From Bacillus vallismortis (lineage in GTDB: Bacteria; Bacillota; Bacilli; Bacillales; Bacillaceae), in NCBI RefSeq assembly GCF_040784915.1, contig NZ_CP160797.1, positions 370,001 through 434,000 of the forward strand: a stretch of 64,000 nt of DNA, read 5' to 3'. A program made the translations under genes and the position numbers. The notes under the pieces are model-generated. The model did no database searches. It had not been told where the DNA came from and saw only the letters and a program-made list of their open reading frames with translations. Below, piece after piece: positions 1 to 8,422 of this stretch. Positions within the stretch are counted from its first letter, which is position 1. Every line of letters starts with the position of its first letter.

Positions 1-522
1 ATCTATGACTTTGACAGTGATCCGGGCTGGCTTGGTCCGAAATATATGAAAGCATTCAGTAAAACGTCAGACTATCAAAAGAGAAGGCAATGGATCACAA
101 GCGCGAGACATCGCGGCTCTTTTCCAAAGGACATTTCAAGAACGCTTGCTGTCTATAGGGAAGAGGGCAGAGTAAAAGTTATTCAGGATGACATTGATTC
201 TTGCCAAAAAACAGTTGACGGTAAGATACAGATACACGGTAAGAACAGCGAATCGCTATACGAATATGAGCGTATCGCACTGGCAACAGGTTTTACTTCG
301 GACATCAGCCGGTTCGAGTGGGTACAGAGAGCGGCGGAAGCGGAGCAATTGCCGTATGCAGGCTGCGGTTTTCCGATTGTCGGCCAGGATTTGCAATGGG
401 GAAAAGGATTATACGTAATGGGAGCCTTGGCTGAATTAGAAATCGGGCCGACAGCGAGAAATATTTCCGGAGCGCGAAAAGCTGCTTACACCATTGCACA
501 TACGGCGAAGCATACAATTTAA
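1..522 (+). CDS. FAD/NAD(P)-binding oxidoreductase-like protein, C-terminal part (5' end outside window)
   Basis: The reading frame is open from base 1 and ends at TAA 520-522, giving the last 173 residues of a longer protein. The segment near the C terminus reading GLYVMGALAELEIGPTARN, followed by an alanine-rich helix, resembles the end of flavoprotein monooxygenases and disulfide-reductase-like proteins, where a Gly-rich strand closes the FAD site; this is family resemblance by eye only. The nucleotide-binding N terminus lies outside the window, so the substrate is unknown. It sits 36 bp upstream of yciC on the same strand, with a Zur-box-like site in the gap, so a role in the zinc-starvation response is plausible but inferred. 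Confidence 0.6.
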   Translation: MYDFDSDPGWLGPKYMKAFSKTSDYQKRRQWITSARHRGSFPKDISRTLAVYREEGRVKVIQDDIDSCQKTVDGKIQIHGKNSESLYEYERIALATGFTSDISRFEWVQRAAEAEQLPYAGCGFPIVGQDLQWGKGLYVMGALAELEIGPTARNISGARKAAYTIAHTAKHTI

Positions 523-540
523 ATCGTAATCATTCTATTT
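521..540 (+). promoter_or_regulatory. Zur-box-like operator upstream of yciC
   Basis: The sequence AAATCGTAATCATTCTATTT begins inside the stop codon of the preceding gene and ends just before the yciC ribosome binding site. Its left half TCGTAAT matches the half-site of the known Bacillus Zur operator (TCGTAAT-N-ATTACGA); the right half is degenerate. yciC of B. subtilis is a well-established Zur target. I see no good -35/-10 between the two genes, so the operator may act on a promoter inside the upstream gene or on readthrough. Confidence 0.6.
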
Positions 541-558
541 TATAAGGAGGACATTACC

Positions 559-1752
559 ATGAAAAAAATTCCGGTTACCGTACTGAGCGGTTATCTTGGA
601 GCGGGAAAAACAACATTGCTGAACAGCATTTTGCAAAATCGCGAAGGCTTAAAAATAGCAGTCATCGTCAACGATATGAGCGAGGTGAACATTGACGCGG
701 GTTTGGTTAAGCAGGAAGGAGGCCTTTCCAGAACCGATGAGAAGCTTGTGGAAATGTCAAACGGCTGTATTTGCTGTACGCTTCGCGAAGATTTATTAAT
801 TGAAGTCGAGAAGCTGGCGAAGGAAGGGCGGTTTGATTATATCGTCATCGAATCAACGGGAATCAGCGAACCGATTCCGGTGGCCCAGACTTTTTCTTAT
901 ATCGATGAAGAGATGGGAATCGACCTTACAAAATTCTGTCAGCTGGATACGATGGTGACAGTGGTTGATGCCAACCGTTTTTGGCATGATTACCAGTCAG
1001 GCGATAGCCTGCTGGACCGCAAAGAAGCATTGGGAGAAGGGGATGAAAGAGAAATTGCCGACCTCTTGATCGACCAAGTCGAGTTTTGTGATGTTCTGAT
1101 CTTAAATAAATGTGATTTGGTCAGCGAGCAAGAGCTCGAGCAGCTTGAAAAAGTTCTTCGCACACTGCAGCCTAGGGCAAAATTCATTCGATCCGTCAAA
1201 GGAAATGTAAAACCGCAGGAGATTTTGCATACAGGATTATTTAACTTTGAGGAAGCGAGCGGATCGGCCGGCTGGATTCAAGAGCTGACTGCGGGTCATG
1301 CGGAACATACCCCGGAAACAGAAGAGTACGGCATCTCTTCATTTGTGTATAAGAGACGTTTACCGTTTCATTCCACACGGTTTTATCGCTGGATGGATCA
1401 AATGCCAAAGAACGTGGTTCGCGCCAAAGGAATCGTCTGGTGTGCATCTCATAACAACCTTGCTTTGCTGATGTCGCAAGCCGGGCCGTCCGTTACGATT
1501 GAGCCTGTATCCTATTGGGTGGCGGCGCTGCCTAAGCTGGAACAGGAGCAAGTCAAACAGCAGGAACCGGAAATTCTGGAGGACTGGGATCCGGAATTCG
1601 GTGACCGACTGACACAGCTAGTGTTGATCGGAACAGATTTGGATGAAGAAGAGATTACGAAAGAGCTTGATCAATGCCTGTTGACTGAATATGAATTTGA
1701 TTCAGATTGGTCGCTGTTTGAGGACCCGTTCAAGTGGAAGCTGAATCAATAG
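559..1752 (+). CDS. yciC: COG0523 (CobW/ZagA-type) GTPase, putative zinc metallochaperone YciC
   Basis: A 397-residue cytoplasmic GTPase of the CobW/COG0523 family. Visible motifs are the P-loop GYLGAGKTTLLN (about residues 11-22), the metal-binding CxCC signature in SNGCICC (about 70-76), the switch motif ESTGISEP, the base-recognition motif NKCD (about 182-185) and an acidic C-terminal CobW_C domain. In B. subtilis this protein (also called ZagA) is made under zinc starvation and is proposed to deliver Zn to client enzymes such as FolE. The ATG is preceded by a strong RBS (TAAGGAGGAC, 541-550). The Zur-like box directly upstream agrees with that role. The gene is followed by an intergenic repeat and a hairpin terminator. 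Confidence 0.93.
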   Translation: MKKIPVTVLSGYLGAGKTTLLNSILQNREGLKIAVIVNDMSEVNIDAGLVKQEGGLSRTDEKLVEMSNGCICCTLREDLLIEVEKLAKEGRFDYIVIESTGISEPIPVAQTFSYIDEEMGIDLTKFCQLDTMVTVVDANRFWHDYQSGDSLLDRKEALGEGDEREIADLLIDQVEFCDVLILNKCDLVSEQELEQLEKVLRTLQPRAKFIRSVKGNVKPQEILHTGLFNFEEASGSAGWIQELTAGHAEHTPETEEYGISSFVYKRRLPFHSTRFYRWMDQMPKNVVRAKGIVWCASHNNLALLMSQAGPSVTIEPVSYWVAALPKLEQEQVKQQEPEILEDWDPEFGDRLTQLVLIGTDLDEEEITKELDQCLLTEYEFDSDWSLFEDPFKWKLNQ

Positions 1753-1938
1753 AAACAGCGTGTTGGCAACCCCCGCATTCGTTGTCAAGCCTGCGCGCCG
1801 GTGCTCACATTAAAAAAGATCAGCGTCTAAATGCTGGAGCGTCCTGCTCAAACGCCGCTGTCACCGACTTCAAGGGTCTGAAAAGAAAACAAAATCCTAA
1901 AACGAAAACCGTTTTAGGATTTTGTTAATAATCTGAAA
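1753..1938. repeat. Intergenic repeat element, copy 1 (related to 47219-47397)
   Basis: This non-coding stretch shares its two ends with the region at 47219-47397. Both begin CAGCGTGTTGGCAA, continue with GCATTCGTTGTCA and GCCTGCGC, share a GACTTCAA block, and end in a long hairpin with arms CAAAATCCTAAAACG (1890-1904) and its complement (1910-1924), then AATCTGAAA. The outermost 18 bases form imperfect terminal inverted repeats, weaker here than in copy 2. The middle has diverged. It holds no convincing gene. The B. subtilis genome project reported a recurrent intergenic element of about 190 bp; this may be that family, but I cannot confirm it. Confidence 0.75.
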
Positions 1939-1966
1939 GCCGTCTCCTGCGGAGCGGCTTTTTTTA
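1936..1966 (+). terminator. Rho-independent terminator downstream of yciC
   Basis: Arms AAAGCCG...CTCC (1936-1947) and GGAG CGGCTTT (1951-1961) with a 3-nt loop and one bulged T are followed by a run of T. It ends the rightward transcript and lies just before the 3' end of leftward yckA. Confidence 0.85.
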
Positions 1967-1979
1967 ATGAAACGTTTGT

Positions 1980-2660
1980 TTAAACATAATGAGCGTATTT
2001 CTTCTCAAGGATATTTTGAAAAGCTGCCGCTGCTGAGCAGATGGCCCAATAGATGAGAGCGGTCAGAATATACATGGTCATGTAATCAAACTCTCTGCCG
2101 CCGATGATTTTCGCATGCTGGAGCAATTCCGGCACTGTGATCATCGCAGCGAGAGAGGACGCTTTGATTAAGTCAAGCAATACATTGGCAAGCGGAGGCA
2201 GCGCAATACGGATCGATTGCGGCAAAATAATGCCCCTCATCGTCTGCCAATAGGAAAGGCCGAGCGAGGATGCGGCTTCCCACTGTCCTTTTTCAACGGA
2301 TGAAATGGCTGAACGGTTAATTTCCGCAATGTAGGCGGCGCTGTTAAGGCTAAAGCCGATTAAAGCGGCCGTAACAGCGGAAAATTCAATGCCGATATAA
2401 GGAAATCCAAAATAAAGGATAAACAAGATGACCAAGATCGGAACGCCTCGCATAAAGGAGATATAGAGCTTCGCCGGCCATCTTAACAAGCCAAGTGTAG
2501 ACATTCTGGCGAGTGATATGAACAGGCCGATCGCCGTTCCCGCAAACATGCTCACAAAAGAGATGAGCAGCGTGTATCCAATGCCTTGTATGACATAAGG
2601 AAACGATTCAATCGCCAGCTTCGTGTTGAAAATATATTCCCACTGAATACTATTTATCAT
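1980..2660 (-). CDS. yckA: Amino-acid ABC transporter permease YckA
   Basis: A 226-residue integral membrane protein of the polar amino-acid permease family (HisM/GlnP type), with about five hydrophobic segments. The cytoplasmic coupling loop is visible as EINRSAISSVEKGQWEAASS-LG near residues 112-135, the EAA motif that docks on the ATPase. It is encoded 9 bp downstream of its presumed binding protein yckB on the same strand. No ATPase gene accompanies the pair. The closest paralogue in the window is tcyB at 48.2-48.9 kb, so cystine or a related amino acid is a likely substrate, but that is inference. Confidence 0.9.
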   Translation of the reverse strand: MINSIQWEYIFNTKLAIESFPYVIQGIGYTLLISFVSMFAGTAIGLFISLARMSTLGLLRWPAKLYISFMRGVPILVILFILYFGFPYIGIEFSAVTAALIGFSLNSAAYIAEINRSAISSVEKGQWEAASSLGLSYWQTMRGIILPQSIRIALPPLANVLLDLIKASSLAAMITVPELLQHAKIIGGREFDYMTMYILTALIYWAICSAAAAFQNILEKKYAHYV

Positions 2661-2669
2661 GGCGTCCGA

Positions 2670-3533
2670 TTACAAATCAACGTCCTGAACGTCGACATCC
2701 AGTTTCTTTGATACATCTGCTTTATTGAAGAATTGTTTCGAGAGCTTAGTCAAAGTGCCATCTTTGCTCATCTCTTTCAGTGTTTCGTTCATCTTTTTCT
2801 GAAGTGCCGCATTGCTTTTTTTCATGACAAGCGCCTGTTGATTCGGCATGTACTTGATGTCCGGGTGGATCGTAATGTTGAGATCCGGGAATGCTGCGAG
2901 CGCAAGTGTCTGCAGGTAATAGTCGTTTAAAATGACATCAGTGCGTCCGTTGGCAACATCTTTTAAATACTGCTCGTTGGTCGCATTATCATATATCACT
3001 TCTTTGGCGCCGTATTTTCTCGCTACATCCATGTAGACAGTTGTAGCCGCGCCAGCCGCTTTCTTCCCTTTTAAATCCTTAAGGGTTTTAATCCCTGATA
3101 AATCGTCTTTTCGGACAATTGCTGTGCCATATGAATATTTATATGGAGTGGAAAACGCAAACTTCTTCTCTCGGTCTTTCGTTACGTCGATGTCATTTGC
3201 GGCTGCGTCAACCTGGCCGCTGTTGACAGCTGTCAGCATCCCGTCAATGCCCATCTCCTTAAATTCAACCTTCAGTTCCAAGCGTTTTGCCGCTTCGCGA
3301 ACAACTTCAACCTCGTAGCCCGTCAGCTTATCGGAACCAGAATCGGTTTCGTGATAAGAAGTGGGATAAAGCGTACCGGATGTAGCGACAACGATCTTCC
3401 CTTTGTCTTTAATCTGATCCCAGCCTGTATCCTTGGAATCGGCTTCATTTTTGCCGGAACAAGCTGCCAATATAAGAAAGAAAGCCATTGTGAAACTGAA
3501 TATAACGGCTTTTGATTGCATGAATGATTTCAC
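2670..3533 (-). CDS. yckB: Amino-acid ABC transporter substrate-binding lipoprotein YckB
   Basis: A periplasmic-binding-protein type II (SBP_bac_3) lipoprotein that captures an amino acid outside the membrane for YckA. It has a lipoprotein signal peptide with lipobox ILAAC, whose Cys would be lipidated, then the family block around LTGYEVEVVREAAKRLELKV and a terminal FFNKADVSKK segment. I chose the GTG at 3531-3533 (287 residues), preceded by a GGGGGA Shine-Dalgarno; an upstream ATG at 3558-3560 and an ATG four codons further in are alternatives. It is the first gene of a yckB-yckA operon and is related to TcyA at 48.9-49.7 kb. Confidence 0.88.
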   Translation of the reverse strand: MKSFMQSKAVIFSFTMAFFLILAACSGKNEADSKDTGWDQIKDKGKIVVATSGTLYPTSYHETDSGSDKLTGYEVEVVREAAKRLELKVEFKEMGIDGMLTAVNSGQVDAAANDIDVTKDREKKFAFSTPYKYSYGTAIVRKDDLSGIKTLKDLKGKKAAGAATTVYMDVARKYGAKEVIYDNATNEQYLKDVANGRTDVILNDYYLQTLALAAFPDLNITIHPDIKYMPNQQALVMKKSNAALQKKMNETLKEMSKDGTLTKLSKQFFNKADVSKKLDVDVQDVDL

Positions 3534-3565
3534 CTTTGTTTCCCCCAATCTGTTAATCAACTAAA

Positions 3566-3594
3566 AAGATAGCATTGAACATAGAGGGTTGCAA
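3566..3594 (-). promoter_or_regulatory. Sigma-A type promoter for yckB-yckA
   Basis: On the minus strand, TTGCAA (3589-3594) and TATCTT (3566-3571) are separated by 17 bp, about 35 bp upstream of the yckB start. Confidence 0.6.
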
Positions 3595-3699
3595 TATGTT
3601 GATGACGTTTTCAAAAAGTTCGAATTGTGTATACAAAAGCGTTTTGGCGTTTAAATGCGGTGATGAAAGGAAGGGGGATAAAAAAGGAGTTGTTCAAGG

Positions 3700-3927
3700 A
3701 TGAATGCATTGACATACCAAGGGAAAGAGCATGTTGAGCTGATCTCAGGCCATTATACGTATCCGCACCGATGTGCCGGGCATCCGTCATTCATCTGCTG
3801 CCACTGCTGTATGACATGGGGAAGAAGTATGAAATCGGTCTCCCGGATAAAGTTAAATCTTGCTGATGCTCCTAAGGCATATGTTATAGTCGATAAGAAA
3901 GAAGATGGAACATCAAAGTCATATTGA
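3700..3927 (+). pseudogene. Possible remnant of a zinc-type alcohol dehydrogenase gene
   Basis: A 75-codon frame with a good RBS (AAAAAGGAG, 3680-3688) begins MNALTYQGKEHVEL, like the N terminus of medium-chain zinc-dependent dehydrogenases. It ends with a segment reading LADAPKAYVIVDKKEDG, like their C terminus. The roughly 270 residues that should lie between are missing, and the junction codes for an unrelated Cys/His-rich stretch. The simplest reading is an internally deleted dehydrogenase gene whose ends survive. A genuine small protein cannot be excluded because the frame is intact. It ends 20 bp before yckC and may be transcribed with it. Confidence 0.5.
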
Positions 3928-3947
3928 AGACATAATGGGGAGTCAAA

Positions 3948-4460
3948 TTGAATATTTACAAACCAGCAGGATTCTGGATCAGACTGGGAGCTTCATTGCT
4001 GGATTATATGATTGTCTCGGTGCCTCTTTTGCTGATCTATTGGCTGATTACAGGAAAAGACCCGAACGACAGCATGTTCATCAGCTTGATTGTTCTGCTG
4101 TACTCTATTTTGCTGCCTGTGTTTTGGAACGGCTACCTTATCGGAAAAAGAATCTGCGGTATCAGAATCGTAAAAAAAGACGGATCACAAGTCAGTCTTC
4201 TAACGATGTTTTTGCGAGTTATTGTTGCCGGTCTGGTTTACGGCATCACCTTCGGACTCGGCTTGATCGCCAGCCTGATTCTGATCGGCGTGCGAGAAGA
4301 CAAACGGACACTGCATGATTTAATCTCGGGAACGTATGTCACTTACGCGGCACCGGGTGAAGAAGAACTTTATACTGGACGAACAGATCGGAAAGAGCGA
4401 ATAATGGTTCGCTCTTTTTATTTTGGATGCATAAAAAATTCAATGCAGCAAAACATATGA
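3948..4460 (+). CDS. yckC: RDD-family membrane protein YckC, apparently extended by a 3' frameshift
   Basis: A small RDD-domain membrane protein of unknown function. It opens with the family signature AGFWIRLGASLLDYMIV and has three hydrophobic segments, with GKRICGIRIVKKDG between the second and third. The start is a TTG with GGGGAG upstream. As read, the frame runs to 170 codons, through the terminator hairpin at 4392-4417. A second frame, one base away, picks up near 4375, encodes LDEQIGKSE and stops at 4402-4404, immediately before the loop of the hairpin. I infer a one-base insertion around 4371-4377 and an original protein of about 151 residues. The membrane domain itself is intact. Confidence 0.8.
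   Translation: MNIYKPAGFWIRLGASLLDYMIVSVPLLLIYWLITGKDPNDSMFISLIVLLYSILLPVFWNGYLIGKRICGIRIVKKDGSQVSLLTMFLRVIVAGLVYGITFGLGLIASLILIGVREDKRTLHDLISGTYVTYAAPGEEELYTGRTDRKERIMVRSFYFGCIKNSMQQNI
4392..4424 (+). terminator. Terminator of yckC, inside the extended reading frame
   Basis: Perfect 10-bp arms AAAGAGCGAA (4392-4401) and TTCGCTCTTT (4408-4417) with a 6-nt loop are followed by a T-rich tail. The frameshifted yckC frame reads through it. Confidence 0.8.
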
Positions 4461-4486
4461 AAAATAGGATTGGAGGAATAAATTGG

Positions 4487-4819
4487 ATGAAACGAATGAA
4501 AAACAACATCATCACAATGTTCATCGCTGTGGCTGTCATTTCTTTGTCCGGTACAGCTGAAGCGGCTGAAAAACAGCAGCAGCCACCCGCAAATGTCAAA
4601 CTGACAGAACAGGAAAAGAAAGAAATTGAACAGCTCGAAGCAGACATACTCAAAAAGCGCAAAGACGTTATTTCAAAGTACGTACAATACGGTGTCCTGC
4701 CTAAAGAAAGAGGAGAACACATCAAAAATCACATGGACAAACACTTTGAAATGATGAAACAAAACGGCTTTGTTCCAAAGGCTCACCCCCATCCGCATAA
4801 ATTTGAAAAAAGACATTAA
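4487..4819 (+). CDS. yckD: Secreted DUF2680-type protein YckD
   Basis: A small exported protein of unknown function, 110 residues from the ATG at 4487 (RBS TTGGAGGAATAA). The N terminus is a classical signal peptide: MKRMKNN, then a hydrophobic core and an AEA-A cleavage region about 24 residues in. The mature part is charged and largely helical (EQEKKEIEQLEADILKKRKD) and ends in a His-rich tail (HPHPHKFEKRH). This matches the DUF2680 family, typically short exported Bacillus proteins. An upstream ATG at 4427 stays in frame but lies inside the preceding terminator region, so I reject it. A terminator follows at 4826-4856. Confidence 0.88.
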   Translation: MKRMKNNIITMFIAVAVISLSGTAEAAEKQQQPPANVKLTEQEKKEIEQLEADILKKRKDVISKYVQYGVLPKERGEHIKNHMDKHFEMMKQNGFVPKAHPHPHKFEKRH

Positions 4820-4825
4820 GACGGT

Positions 4826-4856
4826 AAGCATCCAAGGGGAATTGGGTGCTTTTTTA
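4826..4856 (+). terminator. Terminator downstream of yckD
   Basis: Arms AAGCATCC (4826-4833) and GGGTGCTT (4844-4851), with one G-U pair in the RNA, are followed by six T. Confidence 0.75.
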
Positions 4857-4917
4857 TTGTGAAAAAGCTGCTAGTAATCAATAAGTGTAATTTTAGAAAG
4901 TAGTATCGTAGTTATAA

Positions 4918-4942
4918 TTTATATCGTATAATACGATATAAA
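4918..4942 (+). promoter_or_regulatory. Perfect 25-bp palindrome over a TATAAT box, probable MarR autoregulatory operator
   Basis: Two 12-bp arms, TTTATATCGTAT (4918-4929) and its exact complement (4931-4942), surround a single central A. The centre contains TATAAT (4927-4932), a consensus -10 box. The palindrome ends at the ribosome binding site of the MarR-type gene. This is the classic layout for a MarR repressor blocking its own promoter. The half motif TATCGTA also occurs just upstream at 4904-4910. Confidence 0.75.
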
Positions 4943-4954
4943 GGGGTGTGTATG

Positions 4955-5377
4955 ATGGAAATGGATTTCATAGCTAAACTAAATCAGCAGTGGACAGATA
5001 TTTATTATTCATTACATTACAAACATAAAGAAAATATTTCTCACCAGGCAATACGTCTTATGCAGCATATTGAAAAGCAAGGCGAATCAACAATAGGTGC
5101 TTTGGCTGAATACTTGTCTGTCTCTCATAATACAGCGTCAGAGCATACTAAACGTTTAATTCAAAAGGGATTTGTAGCTAAACGGCGAAGTCACCAAGAT
5201 GAACGAAAGGTTTTAGTTTTCTTAACACAAGAAGGAAGCTCTGTTCTTGAACAGCATACACAGCTAGATAAAGAGAAGTTAAAAGAAATCATTGAACGAA
5301 TGAGCACATCAGAAAAGGAATTACTTGAACAGGCCTTTGAACTTTTAAGTAAGGAAGCTAAACAATGGCAGTTTTAA
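4955..5377 (+). CDS. MarR-family transcriptional regulator
   Basis: A 140-residue winged-helix DNA-binding protein of the MarR family. Visible parts are an N-terminal dimerisation helix, the helix-turn-helix segment TIGALAEYLSVSHNTASEHTKR (split about residues 46-67), and the wing with FVAKRRSHQDERKVLVFLTQ. Of three closely spaced candidate starts I chose the ATG at 4955, about 8 nt after AAGGGG; 4952 is also possible. It overlaps the next gene by 13 bp, so they are probably translationally coupled. The perfect palindrome over its own promoter suggests autoregulation. The ligand is unknown. I do not recall this gene between yckD and bglC in B. subtilis 168. Confidence 0.9.
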   Translation: MEMDFIAKLNQQWTDIYYSLHYKHKENISHQAIRLMQHIEKQGESTIGALAEYLSVSHNTASEHTKRLIQKGFVAKRRSHQDERKVLVFLTQEGSSVLEQHTQLDKEKLKEIIERMSTSEKELLEQAFELLSKEAKQWQF

Positions 5378-5706
5378 GCAAAGTAATCATCTCAGCGTTG
5401 ATTATCGGTTTTGTTACTGAAATATCAAAAAGACATCCGACCTATGGAGGGATTATTGCCGCTTTACCCTTGGTCAGTTTATTAAGTCTTTTTTGGATGC
5501 AAGTACAGGGGGGAAAAACAGCTCAATTAAGTCAATTTGCATCGGGTGTGCTTACTGGAATCCCTGCTACAGTTTGTTTACTCGCTATTTTGGCGTTTTT
5601 GCTGAAAATACATGTGCCGTTCTGGTTAGCGTTATGCGTTGGAATACTAGGATGGGTTGTGTTTTTATGGATACAGAAGATTTTTCTCAATATATTATGT
5701 AACTGA
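5365..5706 (+). CDS. DUF3147-like small membrane protein
   Basis: A 113-residue very hydrophobic protein with about four membrane helices: VIISALIIGFVTE, GIIAALPLVSLLSLFW, FASGVLTGIPATVCLLAILAF (split) and LALCVGILGWVVFLWIQ. The conserved-looking loop ISKRHPTYGGIIAALP resembles the DUF3147 family, whose function is not known. Its ATG lies within the end of the marR gene (13-bp overlap), and the ATPase gene starts 19 bp downstream. Translational coupling and shared control by the MarR protein are likely. A role in transport or membrane stress is a guess. Confidence 0.75.
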   Translation: MAVLSKVIISALIIGFVTEISKRHPTYGGIIAALPLVSLLSLFWMQVQGGKTAQLSQFASGVLTGIPATVCLLAILAFLLKIHVPFWLALCVGILGWVVFLWIQKIFLNILCN

Positions 5707-5725
5707 GTGATAGAAAGGAGATGCC

Positions 5726-6454
5726 ATGTTTTTAAAAAAGGTTACTCTTCTTCGAGATAAGATTTCGGACTTTGACAGATTTCCTTTTTCTATCCCGGCT
5801 ATAAGTCAATTAAATGAAGTTTTATTTACTAGCCAAGTGACTTTTTTTGTGGGGGAAAATGGATCTGGTAAATCTACTTTGCTTGAAGCGATAGCGGATA
5901 AGTGTGAATTCAATACAGCGGGAGGAAGCCGAAATAATCTCTATGAATTACAGGAGTCAGACTCTCTTTTAGGAGATTACATACGCTTATCTTGGCTTCC
6001 AAAGGTAACAAATGGCTTCTTTTTAAGAGCTGAATCGTTTTATCATCTTTCTCTTCATCTTGATGAGATGGAAAAAGATGCTCCGCAGCCATACCGTTCT
6101 TATGGAGGGCGGCCGCTGCACAAGCAATCACATGGAGAGTCTTTTATGTCTCTATTCCGTCATCGTTTTAAAGAAAAATCGATTTATCTTTTAGATGAGC
6201 CGGAAGCGGCACTTTCTCCGGCTAGGCAGCTCGCTTTTTTGAGAGTTGTATATGATTTGGTGAAGGGTGGAAATGTACAGATGATCATTGCGACTCACTC
6301 TCCGATCCTGTTGGGATATCCCAATGCTAATATTTTAAGCTTTGATGGTGGAAGAATACATCATACAGAGTATGAGAATACAGAACATGTTCAATTAACA
6401 CGATATTTTCTTGGACAAAGAGAAAAAATATTGGCTGAGCTGTTCCGCGATTAA
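5726..6454 (+). CDS. AAA/ABC-type ATPase (predicted ATPase, COG3910-like)
   Basis: A 242-residue soluble ATPase with complete ABC-type motifs: Walker A GENGSGKST (about residues 43-51), a signature-like QSHGESF (about 134-140), Walker B IYLLDEPEAALSPARQ (about 151-166) and H-loop IATHSPIL (about 188-195). The DEPEAALSP form is typical of the RecF/OLD-like predicted ATPases rather than of transporter subunits, and no transmembrane region is present. RBS AAAGGAG lies 7-9 nt before the ATG. It is the third gene of the marR operon. It may act on DNA or proteins, or power an unknown process with the DUF3147 protein; I cannot decide. Confidence 0.85.
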   Translation: MFLKKVTLLRDKISDFDRFPFSIPAISQLNEVLFTSQVTFFVGENGSGKSTLLEAIADKCEFNTAGGSRNNLYELQESDSLLGDYIRLSWLPKVTNGFFLRAESFYHLSLHLDEMEKDAPQPYRSYGGRPLHKQSHGESFMSLFRHRFKEKSIYLLDEPEAALSPARQLAFLRVVYDLVKGGNVQMIIATHSPILLGYPNANILSFDGGRIHHTEYENTEHVQLTRYFLGQREKILAELFRD

Positions 6455-6461
6455 CATCGAG

Positions 6462-7960
<1,499 letters not shown>

Positions 7961-7965
7961 AGAGT

Positions 7966-7995
7966 CCCTGAGAGTCATTCTCTCAGGGCTTTTTC
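7966..7995. terminator. Terminator between convergent bglC and nin
   Basis: Perfect 9-bp arms CCCTGAGAG (7966-7974) and CTCTCAGGG (7980-7988) with a 5-nt loop are followed by CTTTTTC on the plus strand. The stop of nin lies directly beyond it. Confidence 0.85.
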
Positions 7996-7996
7996 A

Positions 7997-8395
7997 TTAC
8001 ACAGAAACAGCATCAATAATATAAGTGTCGGCATGAAAATCTGACCTCTCAGCCGGTACAGTCCAGCATGTCAATTGATAGTCTCCTTTAGGAAGATCAA
8101 AGGACAGCCTTTTAGACATAATACTTTCAATTTGAATTCCGTTCTCTGTGACATGAAAGGGAACAGTCACTTTTTTTTCGTAGGAGTCTACAGTTTCTGA
8201 ACTGTTAAGACGCAAAAGAATAAAGGCCTTTGCATTTCTCTGCGCTTCAAAGGAAATGGCTCCGTCCGCCGAAGCATATCCTTTTTCAATGGCTTCGTCA
8301 GTCCAATCCATTACAGGAGGTGCAGAATCCTTTTGAAATACAGTAAATTGATGATATGAAATCGACAGTTCTTGCGGCTTCCATGACTTGATCAA
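7997..8395 (-). CDS. nin: Nin (ComJ), inhibitor of the competence nuclease NucA
   Basis: A 132-residue cytoplasmic protein matching B. subtilis Nin, which binds and inhibits NucA during transformation. No catalytic motif is expected. It reads from a TTG start with RBS AGGAGGAACAG upstream; MIKSWKPQELSISYHQF begins the protein. It is encoded 27 bp downstream of nucA on the same strand and belongs to the same ComK-dependent operon. Confidence 0.93.
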   Translation of the reverse strand: MIKSWKPQELSISYHQFTVFQKDSAPPVMDWTDEAIEKGYASADGAISFEAQRNAKAFILLRLNSSETVDSYEKKVTVPFHVTENGIQIESIMSKRLSFDLPKGDYQLTCWTVPAERSDFHADTYIIDAVSV

Positions 8396-8422
8396 TGTGC
8401 TGTTCCTCCTCTTTTAACATAT

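Noticed and set aside
1734..1928. 64-codon frame crossing the end of yciC and the repeat element
   Set aside because: It begins inside yciC, runs through the terminator-like stem and has no RBS or family resemblance.
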